This document shows, one piece after another, positions 17,884 through 26,343 of a stretch of 64,000 nt of DNA; position 1 is the first letter of the stretch; every line of letters starts with the position of its first letter. The notes under the pieces are model-generated. The model searched no databases, was not told the DNA's origin, and was given only the letters and a program-made list of their open reading frames with translations. The position numbers and the translations under genes are program-made. The stretch is from PALSA-693 sp963729695 (GTDB taxonomy: Bacteria; Actinomycetota; Acidimicrobiia; Acidimicrobiales; Palsa-688), in contig CAVSOT010000007.1 in the NCBI GenBank assembly GCA_963729695.1, forward strand, positions 1,364,001 to 1,428,000, written 5' to 3'.

Positions 17884-19322
17884 GGCGCCGAGCCCGCTGG
17901 CCGTGGTTGGTGGCTGTCGCGGTGGCGGCGAGCGCGACGGTCCTCCCGGTGGGAGCCCTGCCGGCGATCGGGGAAACGCCCCCAAGCACCACCGGCGACA
18001 CGCAGGCGGGTCTCACGGCCACGCCGATCCTGTCGCTGCGCCGGGTGCCGGGGTGGGTGGCGGAAACCTCCGCCTCCCAACGCCTGCATCAGAACTTGGC
18101 GAAGATCCTGGCCCAGCCGACACTCGGCCCGGCCGCTCAGACCAGCTGCCTGGTCGTCAGCCAGGGGACCGAGCCGCTGTATTCCGCCAATCCCCTCGAG
18201 CCCTTGCTCCCTGCCTCCAACCAGAAGCTGCTCACCGCCACCGCGGTGGTCGACCGGCTGGGCGCCCAAGGCCGTATCGTTACCAAAGTGGCTGCGGCTC
18301 GCCCGGTTGGAGGCGTTATCCCCGGCAACCTGTACCTGGTCGGTGGGGGGGATCCGCTGCTGCGCACGGCCGCCTACGCGGCCGCGCTCGCCCCCCAGCA
18401 GACGCTCTACACGTCGCTCGACGCCCTGGCCCAACAGGTTCGGGCTGCGGGGGTCACGGAGATCTCGGGGTCGGTCGTGGGCGACTCCAGCCGTTATGAC
18501 CCGCTGCTGTCGGTGCCGACTTGGCTGCCCGTCTACACCGAGGAGGGCGACTCCGGGCCGCTCAGCGCCCTCGATGTCAACGACGGGTTTACCGTGGCCG
18601 ACCCGACCGCTCCCCAAGCGTGGAACCCCGCCGTGCAGGCTGCCGCCACCTTCGCCGACCTGCTGCACGACGATGGCGTCAAGGTGGACGGTCAGCCGAC
18701 AGCCGGCCCGACGCCGGCGGGCACCCCGCTCCTCACCCAGATCGCCAGCGCCCCGGTCGCCCAAGAGGTGGACAACATGCTGACGGTGAGCGACGACACG
18801 GCGGCGGAGCTCTTCACCAAGGAATTGGGCTATCGGGCGACCGGCCAAGGTTCGACCGCGGCCGGGGTGGCGGCGGTCCGGGCCGATCTGGCCGCCGACG
18901 GCCTCCCGGTGGCGGAGATGAACGCCGAGGACGGCTCGGGACTCGATCGGGGTGACCGGGTCACGTGCAACCTGATTCATGCCGATCTGCAGCACGTGGG
19001 TCCGGCGAGCGTGGTCGGCCAGGGCCTGCCCGTGGCCGGCCGCACCGGCACCCTGATCAACCGGATGAAGGGCACGCCGGCCGCCGGACGGCTCAAGGCC
19101 AAGACCGGCACCCTCGACGATGTCATTGCCCTCAGCGGCTTCGTCATGCCGGGTCCAGGGCCGACCGTCGCCGGGTCGCAGCTCGGCCAACCCATCGTCT
19201 TTTCCCTCATCCTCAACAACGTGGCGGACACCGCTGGCGACGCCCTCGCCGACCAGATCGGCGTGGCGCTCGCCAGCTACCCGCAGCTGCCCAAGCTCTC
19301 GTCCATCGAACCGCTGCCATGA
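17880..19322 (+). CDS. dacB: D-alanyl-D-alanine carboxypeptidase/endopeptidase (PBP4, S13)
   Basis: Periplasmic/cell-wall penicillin-binding protein that trims peptidoglycan peptides. An N-terminal signal (RRRARWPWLVAVAVAASATVLPVGALPA) precedes the catalytic domain. The SxxK motif is SNQK in LLPASNQKLLTA, the SxN-equivalent is SDD in MLTVSDDTAAELF (Asp replaces Asn), and the KTG motif is in LKAKTGTLDD. The 480-aa length is normal. The GTG start at 17880 was chosen because it opens the signal peptide. The stop overlaps the next gene by ATGA. Confidence 0.9.
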   Translation: MRRRARWPWLVAVAVAASATVLPVGALPAIGETPPSTTGDTQAGLTATPILSLRRVPGWVAETSASQRLHQNLAKILAQPTLGPAAQTSCLVVSQGTEPLYSANPLEPLLPASNQKLLTATAVVDRLGAQGRIVTKVAAARPVGGVIPGNLYLVGGGDPLLRTAAYAAALAPQQTLYTSLDALAQQVRAAGVTEISGSVVGDSSRYDPLLSVPTWLPVYTEEGDSGPLSALDVNDGFTVADPTAPQAWNPAVQAAATFADLLHDDGVKVDGQPTAGPTPAGTPLLTQIASAPVAQEVDNMLTVSDDTAAELFTKELGYRATGQGSTAAGVAAVRADLAADGLPVAEMNAEDGSGLDRGDRVTCNLIHADLQHVGPASVVGQGLPVAGRTGTLINRMKGTPAAGRLKAKTGTLDDVIALSGFVMPGPGPTVAGSQLGQPIVFSLILNNVADTAGDALADQIGVALASYPQLPKLSSIEPLP

Positions 19323-19942
19323 CCCGCCTCCTGCCGATCTTCCCTCTGGGGACCGTGCTCGTGCCGACCCAGGTGCTGCCCCTCCACATCTTCGAGCCCC
19401 GCTATCGCATGCTCATGGACCGGCTGACCGCCCCGGACGCGGTACCCGAGCTCGGTGTGGTGCTGATCGAGCGCGGTCACGAGGTCGGCGGTGGCGACCA
19501 GCGGGTGAGCACCGGCACCATCGCCCGGGTGGTCCGGGCCCAGCAGTTCGGTGACGGGCGGTGGCTGGCCGCGGTGGTGGGGACGACCCGGTTCCGCGTC
19601 CTGCAATGGCATGCCGACGACCCCTACCCGCAAGCCGAAGTGGAGGACCTCACCGAACCCGAGTGGGATCCCCTCGACGACGATCTGTTGACGGCGGCGG
19701 AAACGGTGGTCCGGGAGGCGCTGGCGCTGGCCGCCGAACTGGATGCCGCCGCGGTGCCCGCCGGCTTCGAGCTTTCCACCGACCCGACGTTGCGGGTCTG
19801 GCAGCTCTGTGCCGTGGCACCCCTCGGACCGCTGGACCGCCAAGAGCTCCTGGAGCAGGCGCGGTCCGCTCGCCTCTCCCGCCTCGTCGAGGCAGCCCAC
19901 GACGCCAAACGAATGCTTGCGTTCCGCCTCGGCGCCGGATAA
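19319..19942 (+). CDS. LON substrate-binding-domain protein
   Basis: A stand-alone ATP-dependent-protease LON N-terminal domain, 207 aa, without ATPase or protease parts. The signature start LLPIFPLGTVLVPTQVLPLHIFEPRYRML is unmistakable. It also has IARVVRAQQFGDGRWLAAVVGTTRFRV. Actinobacterial genomes often carry such orphan domains; the biochemical role is not settled. It overlaps dacB by four bases, so the two are co-translated. Confidence 0.9.
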   Translation: MTRLLPIFPLGTVLVPTQVLPLHIFEPRYRMLMDRLTAPDAVPELGVVLIERGHEVGGGDQRVSTGTIARVVRAQQFGDGRWLAAVVGTTRFRVLQWHADDPYPQAEVEDLTEPEWDPLDDDLLTAAETVVREALALAAELDAAAVPAGFELSTDPTLRVWQLCAVAPLGPLDRQELLEQARSARLSRLVEAAHDAKRMLAFRLGAG

Positions 19943-19955
19943 AGATCGGTCCTTC

Positions 19956-20300
19956 ATGACCGCACCAGAGGGCCAGCGCGGCGGCGGGAAGTCCTTTGGG
20001 ACGCTCGCCAACGAGCTGGTCGCGCTGATCATCACCTACGTAAAGCAGGAGTTGGTCGATCCGCTCCGATCCCTCGGACGCTACGTGGTGTTCGGGTTCC
20101 TCGGCGCCCTCATGTTTGCGGTCGGGGGTGGGCTGCTGGCGCTGGCGGCGATCCGGGCCGTGCAGTCGGCGACAGGACGGCATCTCACGGGGGACCTTTC
20201 GTGGGTGCCCTACGTCGGCGGGTTGATCGTTACCGCGGTGGGTGCCGCATGGGCGGTCAGCCGTATCGGGAAGCGGGCCAAGGGAGGCGCTCACAAGTGA
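19956..20300 (+). CDS. Small membrane protein, holin-like superfamily III type
   Basis: A 114-aa protein with two hydrophobic helices (VVFGFLGALMFAVGGGLLALAAI; VPYVGGLIVTAVGAAWAVSRI) and an amphipathic N-terminal segment ELVALIITYVKQELVDPLRSLGRYV. It matches the actinobacterial phage-holin-like/DUF1469-like style of small membrane proteins. There is no phage context. It is the first of three small membrane-associated genes packed together before ttuB. Confidence 0.65.
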   Translation: MTAPEGQRGGGKSFGTLANELVALIITYVKQELVDPLRSLGRYVVFGFLGALMFAVGGGLLALAAIRAVQSATGRHLTGDLSWVPYVGGLIVTAVGAAWAVSRIGKRAKGGAHK

Positions 20301-20322
20301 ACAAGCGGACGAAGCGGTCGCC

Positions 20323-20577
20323 GTGAGCCAGAGCATCCGTGGCATCAAGCTCCGCACCACCTCAGGCAGCGGCCCCGGTGGCGCCGTACAGATCGGTGAC
20401 ATCCGGGCCAAGCTCAACGAGATCCAGGGCGAGGTCGACGAGACCGCCGAACGGGCCCGGCCCTACGCCCTGTACGCCGAGGTCGGGGGGGCGGTCCTGC
20501 TCATCGTCCTGGCCTTCATCCTCGGCCGTCGGCGGGGTCGCAACAAGTCCACCTGGGTGGAGATCCGGCGGCTGTGA
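20323..20577 (+). CDS. Small single-pass membrane protein (84 aa)
   Basis: Starts at a GTG (SQSIRGIKLRTTSG) and has an amphipathic segment AKLNEIQGEVDETAERAR followed by one transmembrane helix GGAVLLIVLAFILGRRRG. The basic residues after the helix put the C-terminus inside. No family recognised. It lies 22 bases after the holin-like gene and overlaps the next gene by four bases (GTGA), so the three small genes form one unit. Confidence 0.65.
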   Translation: MSQSIRGIKLRTTSGSGPGGAVQIGDIRAKLNEIQGEVDETAERARPYALYAEVGGAVLLIVLAFILGRRRGRNKSTWVEIRRL

Positions 20578-20789
20578 GCGCGCTCATCGAAAAGCTGCTC
20601 GGATTCGGCATGCGCAGAGGCTTCGAGCGGGGCCTGCTCGACGGCGAGCGGCTCTGGCTGATCGTCGGCGCCCTCGCCCTCCTGGCCCACCTGGCGGGCC
20701 GAGAGATGCACCGGGAGTCGGTGGTGGTGTTCTCCGAAAAGCTGGTCGCAGGGGAGTCGCTGGAGATTTCCCACGAGGAGCGCGACTGA
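20574..20789 (+). CDS. Small membrane-associated protein (71 aa)
   Basis: A 71-aa protein that starts at a GTG overlapping the previous stop. It has one hydrophobic helix RLWLIVGALALLAHLAG and an acidic C-terminal tail VAGESLEISHEERD. It contains the phrase MRRGFERGLLDGERLWL before the helix. I do not recognise its family with certainty. Close packing suggests a shared membrane role with the two preceding genes. Confidence 0.65.
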   Translation: MSALIEKLLGFGMRRGFERGLLDGERLWLIVGALALLAHLAGREMHRESVVVFSEKLVAGESLEISHEERD

Positions 20790-20819
20790 CGGCTGGGCCG
20801 CCGGGGCCACAATGGAGGG

Positions 20820-21017
20820 GTGAAGGTCGTGTTGCGCAACCCCCGTCGCCAGATCGACGTGTCCGGTCCCCTCGGCGTGCAGTCGTTGCTGGACCGGCTG
20901 GAGCTCAATCGTGAGTCCGTCCTCGTGATCGTGGACGGCACGCTCGTAACCGGCGACGCCACCCTCAACGACGCATCCACCGTGGAGGTGCGTCCCGTGA
21001 TATCAGGAGGGGTATGA
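20820..21017 (+). CDS. ttuB: ThiS/MoaD-like sulfur carrier (TtuB candidate)
   Basis: A 65-aa beta-grasp protein (VDGTLVTGDATLNDASTVEVRPVISGG) of the ThiS/MoaD/TtuB type. Such proteins are adenylated and thiocarboxylated at a C-terminal Gly-Gly. Here Gly-Gly is followed by one extra Val, so the tail is GGV, not GG. It sits 49 bases before a TtuA-like tRNA thiolase, which makes a sulfur-donor role for tRNA s2T54 the best guess. GTG start; an ACAAT -10-like box lies just upstream. No E1-like activating enzyme is in view. Confidence 0.72.
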   Translation: MKVVLRNPRRQIDVSGPLGVQSLLDRLELNRESVLVIVDGTLVTGDATLNDASTVEVRPVISGGV

Positions 21018-21066
21018 CCTGCGCCGTGCGCCGTGGACCCCCTGTGATGATGGCAGGCTTCCGAAG

Positions 21067-21987
21067 GTGAAGTGCCACGCTTGCAGGCAGCCCGCGGTGG
21101 TCGAGGTTCGCCGCCACAACGCCGCCTTCTGCCAGCCCTGCTTCTTCCGTCACTGCCAGGAGCAGGTGGCGCGCACCATCAAGTCGTTCGACATGGTGCG
21201 GCCCGGGGAGAGGGTCCTGGTCGCGGTGTCAGGGGGCAAGGACTCGCTGGCCCTTTGGGATCTGCTCCTCGAGGCGGGCTACGACGTCGACGGCCTCTAT
21301 CTCGGCCTCGGAATCGACGACTACAGCGACGAGTCCGGCCGCTGTGCCCGGGCCTACGCCGCCGGCAAGGGGGCCCGCCTGGTGGAGATCGACCTGCCCC
21401 GGGACTACGGCTACGACATCCCGGCCGGCGCCGCGGCCGCCCGCCGGGCGCCCTGCTCGGCGTGCGGGCTGTCCAAGCGGCACCTTTTCAACCAGGCGGC
21501 CCTGGACGGCGGCTACGACGTGGTGGCGACCGGCCACAACCTCGACGACGAGGCCGCGGTGCTGTTCGGCAACGTGCTGCACTGGGATCTGGCCTACCTC
21601 GGGCGCCAGTACCCGGTCCTGCCCGCCGGCGACGGCTTCGTCCGCAAGGTCAAGCCCCTGGTCCGCCTGGGCGAGCGGGAGATGGCGGCGTACTGCGTCC
21701 TGCGCAACATCGACTACATCGTGGAGGAGTGCCCCATGGCGGCCGGCAATCGGCACCTGGGCTACAAGGACGCCCTCAACCGCATCGAGGTCACCTCGCC
21801 AGGCTCCAAAGCGGCCTTCTACTTCGGATTTTTGGAAAAGGTAGCCCCTCTGGTGCAGCCGACCGCCGAGGCGGAACGCGCCGGGCTGCGACCGTGTGCG
21901 ACATGCGGCTCGCCCACGGTCAACGACGTGTGCGCCTTCTGCCTGCTCGTAGGAAAAGCGGGCGGAACGCCCGTGACGCTGCGGTGA
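21067..21987 (+). CDS. ttuA: TtuA/TtcA-family tRNA 2-thiolation enzyme
   Basis: PP-loop ATPase that thiolates tRNA; the TtuA group modifies T54. The N-terminal zinc ribbon is MKCHACRQ with CQPCFFRHC. The PP-loop is VAVSGGKDSLALWDLL. The Fe-S cysteines are in APCSACGLSKR and EECPMAAGN, and a second C-terminal zinc motif is CATCG with CAFC. The 306-aa architecture (two zinc ribbons) fits TtuA better than TtcA. The gene overlaps trmI by four bases (GTGA). It follows the sulfur-carrier gene, the expected partner. Confidence 0.88.
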   Translation: MKCHACRQPAVVEVRRHNAAFCQPCFFRHCQEQVARTIKSFDMVRPGERVLVAVSGGKDSLALWDLLLEAGYDVDGLYLGLGIDDYSDESGRCARAYAAGKGARLVEIDLPRDYGYDIPAGAAAARRAPCSACGLSKRHLFNQAALDGGYDVVATGHNLDDEAAVLFGNVLHWDLAYLGRQYPVLPAGDGFVRKVKPLVRLGEREMAAYCVLRNIDYIVEECPMAAGNRHLGYKDALNRIEVTSPGSKAAFYFGFLEKVAPLVQPTAEAERAGLRPCATCGSPTVNDVCAFCLLVGKAGGTPVTLR

Positions 21988-22778
21988 GCCGGCGCTTCGA
22001 AGCCGGTGAACAGGTCCTGCTCTTCGACACCAAGGGCCGCAGATACCTCGTCAAGCTGGCCGAGGGCGGGGAGTTCCACACCCACTCCGGGCCGGTGCCG
22101 CATGACGAGCTCATCGGGCGGGAGGAGGGGATCGTGGTCCGCTCCTCGCGGGGTTCCCGCTACACGGCCGTCCGCCCGACCCTGGCGGACGTCATCCTGA
22201 AAATGCCACGCGGGGCCCAAGTGATCTATCCCAAGGACCTGGGCCCCATCCTCATCCGGGCCGATGTCTTCCCCGGGTGCCCGCGTGTTCGAGTCCGGTC
22301 TCGGATCTGGGGCCCTGTCGATGGCTCTGCTCCGGGCCGGGGCCGATATCACCGGATACGAGATCCGCCCCGATTTCGCGGCCCGAGCCCAGGCCAACGT
22401 GGCCGCCTTCCTCGGAACTGGGATCCTGGCCCACTATCACGTCGAGATCCGGGACGCCTACGACGGCATCGAGGAGATGGGGCTCGACCGGGTGGTGCTA
22501 GACCTCCCCGAGCCGTGGCGGATGCTGAAATCCGCGGAGGAAGCCCTCCGCCCTGGCGGGATCCTGTTGTCCTATCTACCGACCATCGGCCAGGTCGACG
22601 CGCGCTGCGGGACGCGCTCGATCGCAGCGCCTTCGGCCTGGCGGAGACCGTCGAGGTGCTGGAACGCGGCTGGCACGTCGACGGCAGATCCGTCCGGCCC
22701 GACCATCGCATGGTGGCCCACACCGGCTTCCTCACCTCGGCCCGCCTCCTCGACGTAGTGCAGGCGGCAGGCCGCTAG
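21984..22778 (+). CDS. trmI: tRNA (adenine-58-N1)-methyltransferase TrmI (frameshifted)
   Basis: SAM-dependent enzyme that makes m1A58 in the tRNA T-loop. The N-terminal domain reads RRFEAGEQVLLFDTKGRRYLVKL, and the IYPKDLG segment is a TrmI mark. The SAM-binding motif RVFESGLGSGALSMALLRAG and DRVVLDLPEPWRMLKSAEEALRPGG are typical. Two frame breaks (near 22265 and 22600) are needed to read it through; it then ends VVQAAGR. It is co-translated with ttuA, and both enzymes act on the same T-loop. Confidence 0.82.
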   Translation: MSRRFEAGEQVLLFDTKGRRYLVKLAEGGEFHTHSGPVPHDELIGREEGIVVRSSRGSRYTAVRPTLADVILKMPRGAQVIYPKDLGPILIRADVFPGCPRVRVRSRIWGPVDGSAPGRGRYHRIRDPPRFRGPSPGQRGRLPRNWDPGPLSRRDPGRLRRHRGDGARPGGARPPRAVADAEIRGGSPPPWRDPVVLSTDHRPGRRALRDALDRSAFGLAETVEVLERGWHVDGRSVRPDHRMVAHTGFLTSARLLDVVQAAGR

Positions 22779-22788
22779 GAGCCGCGCC

Positions 22789-23964
22789 GTGGATCTCCTC
22801 GACCTGATCGTGATCGCCGTCGCGGTGATCGCGGCGCTGGGCGGCTACCGCTTGGGGCTGCTCGGTCGCCTCGTGTCGTGGATAGGGCTGGGTCTGGGGT
22901 TCTACGTGGCGGTTCGCGTGCTCCCCTCGGTGATCAACGACCTGCGGTCGTCCACCCCCGGGGTGCAGTTGACCGTGGCCATCCTGCTGCTCGTCGGCGG
23001 GGCCATGATCGGCCAGGCCATCGGTCTGCTCATCGGAGCCCGCCTGCAGCGGGCGCTGCCCTTGGGGCCGGTCCGCCAGACCGACCGGCTGCTCGGCGCC
23101 GGGCTCGGAATCGTGGTGGTCGTCGCGGTGTGGTGGTTGCTGCTGCCGTCGGTGGGGTCGTTTCCTGGGTGGGCGGCTCGAGAGACGGCCGGTTCGTCGA
23201 TCTCCCGGTGGGTCTCGCGTACGCTGCCGACCCCGCCGCCGGCCGTGCAGGTGGTGCGCCGCCTGCTCAGCCAGGACGCCCCGCAGGTCTTTGCCGTCCT
23301 CAACTCGGACGTCCCGGCCGGGCCGGCCCCATCGACCAGTCCGCTCAGCCCGTCCGTCACCGCCGCGGTCGAGGCGTCCACGGTCAAGGTAGAGGGCGAG
23401 GCCTGCAACCTGCTGTACGAGGGGAGTGGGTTCGCGGTCGCGCCGGGCCTGGTGGTGACCAACGCTCACGTGGTGGCAGGCGAGCCGGCCGGGCATACGT
23501 CCGTCCTGCTGCCTTCGGGGCGCCAGCTGGCCGCGACGGTGGTCATGTTCGACCCCAAGATCGACATCGCCCTGCTTCAGGTCGGCTCGCTTGGTGAGAC
23601 GCCGCTCTCGCTGCTGGTGGCCCACGCCGGCGCCACCGGGGCGGTGTTCGGCCACCCCAACGGGCAGAACCAGATCGACATCGTTCCCGCCCGGGTGGCC
23701 GTCGAGGAGGAGGCCACCGGTCTCGACCTCTACGACACGGCCACCACCCGTCGCGACGTGCTCGTGCTGGCCGCCCACCTGGCCCACGGCGACTCGGGCG
23801 GTCCGTTGGTCGACAGCGTCGGTCGGGTCATCGGGGTGGCGTTCGCCATCTCCTCGACGCAGTCGGGCACCTCGTATGCGTTGAGCACCACTGAGCTCGA
23901 GCTGGCCCTGGGGGAGAGCCGCTCCGCCAGCGGGGTGTCGACCGGGCCCTGCCTGAGCGGGTAA
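22789..23964 (+). CDS. MarP-like membrane serine protease (CvpA + trypsin-like)
   Basis: A 391-aa protein with a CvpA-like N-terminal membrane domain (hydrophobic helices at roughly residues 2-30, 34-50, 60-85 and 103-125) and a chymotrypsin-like protease domain. The catalytic triad is visible: His in VVTNAHVVAG, Asp in PKIDIALLQV, Ser in HGDSGGPLVD. Two cysteines (EGEACNLL and the C-terminal GPCLSG) match the disulfide known in mycobacterial MarP. MarP protects against acid and oxidative stress. GTG start, ten bases after trmI. Confidence 0.88.
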   Translation: MDLLDLIVIAVAVIAALGGYRLGLLGRLVSWIGLGLGFYVAVRVLPSVINDLRSSTPGVQLTVAILLLVGGAMIGQAIGLLIGARLQRALPLGPVRQTDRLLGAGLGIVVVVAVWWLLLPSVGSFPGWAARETAGSSISRWVSRTLPTPPPAVQVVRRLLSQDAPQVFAVLNSDVPAGPAPSTSPLSPSVTAAVEASTVKVEGEACNLLYEGSGFAVAPGLVVTNAHVVAGEPAGHTSVLLPSGRQLAATVVMFDPKIDIALLQVGSLGETPLSLLVAHAGATGAVFGHPNGQNQIDIVPARVAVEEEATGLDLYDTATTRRDVLVLAAHLAHGDSGGPLVDSVGRVIGVAFAISSTQSGTSYALSTTELELALGESRSASGVSTGPCLSG

Positions 23965-24068
23965 GCCGAGAGGCCAATGCCTCAGACGAGGGGCAACCCG
24001 ACCGGCCCGTTACCGGCCACGCCGGACCGAGCGGTCCCGAATGGCGCTCCCCCAAGGGTGAGGAAGTG

Positions 24069-24302
24069 TTATTCCTCGATGAAGATGCACTCCCCGGGGC
24101 ACTCTTCAGCAGCCTCTCGGGTGGCGTCTTCCATGCCGTCGGGAACCACGGCCAATCCCTCGTGGCCGGCGGGGTTATCGAACACCTTGTCGCCCTCTTT
24201 GACGTAGGACAGGCCATCGTCGAGCAGCGTGAACACCGCAGGCGCGATCTCCTCGCAGAGACCGTCCCCGGTGCAGAGATCCTGATCGATCCAGACCTTC
24301 AT
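24069..24302 (-). CDS. 3Fe-4S-type ferredoxin
   Basis: A 77-aa ferredoxin. The cysteine pattern CTGDGLC early and CPGECIFIEE late leaves the second cluster position as Asp/Gly, typical of the actinobacterial [3Fe-4S] ferredoxins that feed P450s. The protein is strongly acidic. It stands alone and is divergent from mpa. No P450 or reductase gene is next to it, so its partner is unknown. Confidence 0.9.
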   Translation of the reverse strand: MKVWIDQDLCTGDGLCEEIAPAVFTLLDDGLSYVKEGDKVFDNPAGHEGLAVVPDGMEDATREAAEECPGECIFIEE

Positions 24303-24490
24303 CGCTTCGCCTTCGTCTCCCAGTGCAGGTGTTTCAGCCGGAATCCTAGCCGACGACCGTACCCAGGGCCGCTTCCTACTGTCAATTATCGCGATGGTGA
24401 CCGCGAAAAACCGAACGCATACTGCCGCGATATCTTCGCGAATGGGGGTAAGTTCGGGTCCGCAAGCCAGGGATCGAACGAGGTGCTCCT
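24303..24490. promoter_or_regulatory. Divergent control region ferredoxin-mpa
   Basis: A 188-base region with lower GC than its flanks. It contains two short inverted repeats: TCGCG/CGCGA around 24390-24408 and CGCGATATCTTCGCG around 24426-24440. The second is a 15-base palindrome-like site. Either could be an operator for mpa; this is only suggested by position and symmetry. Confidence 0.35.
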
Positions 24491-26260
24491 GTGAGTGACG
24501 CCAAACCCGACTCCCGGGTCGCTGCCTACGAGCGTGAGGTGGCAGAACTCCGGGACCAGACCAAGGTCCTCGAAGACGAAGTGCTGGGCCTGCGGCGGCG
24601 CATGCAGGACGCCCCGAAGCGGGTCCGCACCTTGGAGGAGAAGCTCCTGGAGACGAAGGGCCAGCTCCAGCAGGCCATCTCCCAGAACGAACGACTGACC
24701 TTCACCCTCCGCGAGGCTCGCGAGCACATCGCCGCCCTGCGCGAGGAGGTGGACAAGCTCACCCAGCCGCCCGCCGCTTACGGGACCTTCCTGGCCCGCA
24801 ACGACGACGGCACCGTGGACGTGTTCTCCGGTGGTCGCAAGATGCGGGTGGCCCTTCATCCGGAGCTGGCCGAATCCGCCGCATCCGACCTCCAGCGGGG
24901 CGCAGAAGTGGTGCTCAACGAGTCGCTCAACGTGGTGCTGGCCCGCACCGCAGAGCAGTCCGGCGACGTGGTGACCCTCAAGGAGGTCCTCGACGACGGC
25001 CGGGCGATCATCGTCGGCCGGGCCGACGACGAGCGGGTGGTCGAGCTGGCCGAGAGCCTGAAGGGCGTCAAGATCCGGGCGGGCGATTCGGTCCTCATGG
25101 ATTCGCGCACCGGCCTTCTTCTCGAGAAGCTGCCCCGCCCCGAGGTCGAGGAGTTGGTCCTCGAAGAGGTGCCGGACATCTCCTACGCGGATGTCGGCGG
25201 CCTCGACAATCAGATCGAAGCCATCACGGATGCGGTGGAGCTGCCCTTCCTCTACCGGGAGCTATTTGTCGAGCACAGGCTCCCGGCCCCCAAGGGGATC
25301 CTGCTCTACGGTCCCCCTGGTTGCGGAAAGACGCTGATCGCCAAGGCGGTCGCCAACTCCCTCGCCCACAAGGTGTCGGAGGTATCTGGCGACAAGGCCG
25401 CTCGCAGCTACTTCCTCAACATCAAGGGCCCTGAGCTGCTCAACAAGTACGTGGGCGAGACCGAACGGCAGATCCGCCTCGTCTTCCAGCGGGCTCGGGA
25501 GAAAAGCGAAGAGGGCGTCCCGGTGATCGTGTTCTTCGACGAGATGGACTCGCTCTTCCGGACCCGCGGCACCGGTATCAGCTCCGACATGGAGTCGACG
25601 ATCGTGCCGCAGCTGCTCGCCGAGATCGACGGCGTCGAAACTCTGCGCAACGTCATCGTCATCGGTGCGTCCAACCGGGAGGACCTCATCGACCCGGCGA
25701 TCCTCCGACCCGGCCGTCTGGACGTCAAGATCAAGATCGAGCGGCCCGACCAGGACGCCGCGGCCCAGATCTTCGCCCGGTACCTGACGCCGGACCTTCC
25801 CCTCGACGAGGACGATGTCGGCAACCTCGGAGGTGGTGACCGAGGCAAGGCCGTGCAGGCCATAATCGAGCGGACGGTCGACGAGATGTACCGGGCCGAC
25901 GAGGAGAATCAGTTCCTCGAGGTCACCTACCAAAACGGCGACAAGGAAGTCATGTACTACAAGGACTTCGCGTCGGGCGCCATGATCGAGAACATCGTCC
26001 GCCGAGCCAAGAAGCTGGCCATCAAGCGGGTGATCGCAGGCCAGGGCCGGGGCATCCGCACCCAGGACATGATCGACTCGATCAAGCAGGAATACAAGGA
26101 GCACGAGGACCTGCCCAACACCACGAACCCCGACGACTGGGCCAAGATCTCGGGCAAGAAGGGCGAGCGGATCGTCTACATCCGGACGATCATGGCCCAA
26201 GGCGACCAGACCACCGGCGGGCGGTCGATCGAGCGGGTCGCGACCGGCCAGTACCTCTGA
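24491..26260 (+). CDS. mpa: Proteasome-associated ATPase Mpa/ARC
   Basis: AAA ATPase that unfolds pupylated proteins and feeds them to the 20S proteasome. The N-terminal coiled coil (about residues 10-85) binds Pup. An OB-fold tandem region (about 95-240) follows. The Walker A GPPGCGKT is near residue 275 and Walker B VIVFFDEMDS near 345. The C-terminus ends GQYL, the proteasome-docking tail. 589 aa, GTG start, intact. It begins the mpa-dop-pup-prcB-prcA series. Confidence 0.97.
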   Translation: MSDAKPDSRVAAYEREVAELRDQTKVLEDEVLGLRRRMQDAPKRVRTLEEKLLETKGQLQQAISQNERLTFTLREAREHIAALREEVDKLTQPPAAYGTFLARNDDGTVDVFSGGRKMRVALHPELAESAASDLQRGAEVVLNESLNVVLARTAEQSGDVVTLKEVLDDGRAIIVGRADDERVVELAESLKGVKIRAGDSVLMDSRTGLLLEKLPRPEVEELVLEEVPDISYADVGGLDNQIEAITDAVELPFLYRELFVEHRLPAPKGILLYGPPGCGKTLIAKAVANSLAHKVSEVSGDKAARSYFLNIKGPELLNKYVGETERQIRLVFQRAREKSEEGVPVIVFFDEMDSLFRTRGTGISSDMESTIVPQLLAEIDGVETLRNVIVIGASNREDLIDPAILRPGRLDVKIKIERPDQDAAAQIFARYLTPDLPLDEDDVGNLGGGDRGKAVQAIIERTVDEMYRADEENQFLEVTYQNGDKEVMYYKDFASGAMIENIVRRAKKLAIKRVIAGQGRGIRTQDMIDSIKQEYKEHEDLPNTTNPDDWAKISGKKGERIVYIRTIMAQGDQTTGGRSIERVATGQYL

Positions 26261-26331
26261 TACCTGGGCCGTCGGGGATCGTTCTGGGGTGGCCGAGACG
26301 AAGGCTCCCGCGCAAGCGGCCCTCAGGGGGA

Positions 26332-26337
26332 TAACGT
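26332..26337 (+). promoter_or_regulatory. TAACGT -10 box, leaderless dop
   Basis: TAACGT ends six bases before the GTG of dop, which has no Shine-Dalgarno sequence. The spacing fits a leaderless transcript starting at the GTG. Confidence 0.5.
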
Positions 26338-26343
26338 CGATCC

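Noticed and set aside
19956..20300. Prophage remnant (holin-like protein).
   Set aside because: No other phage gene nearby; this family of small membrane proteins is normal in actinobacterial chromosomes.
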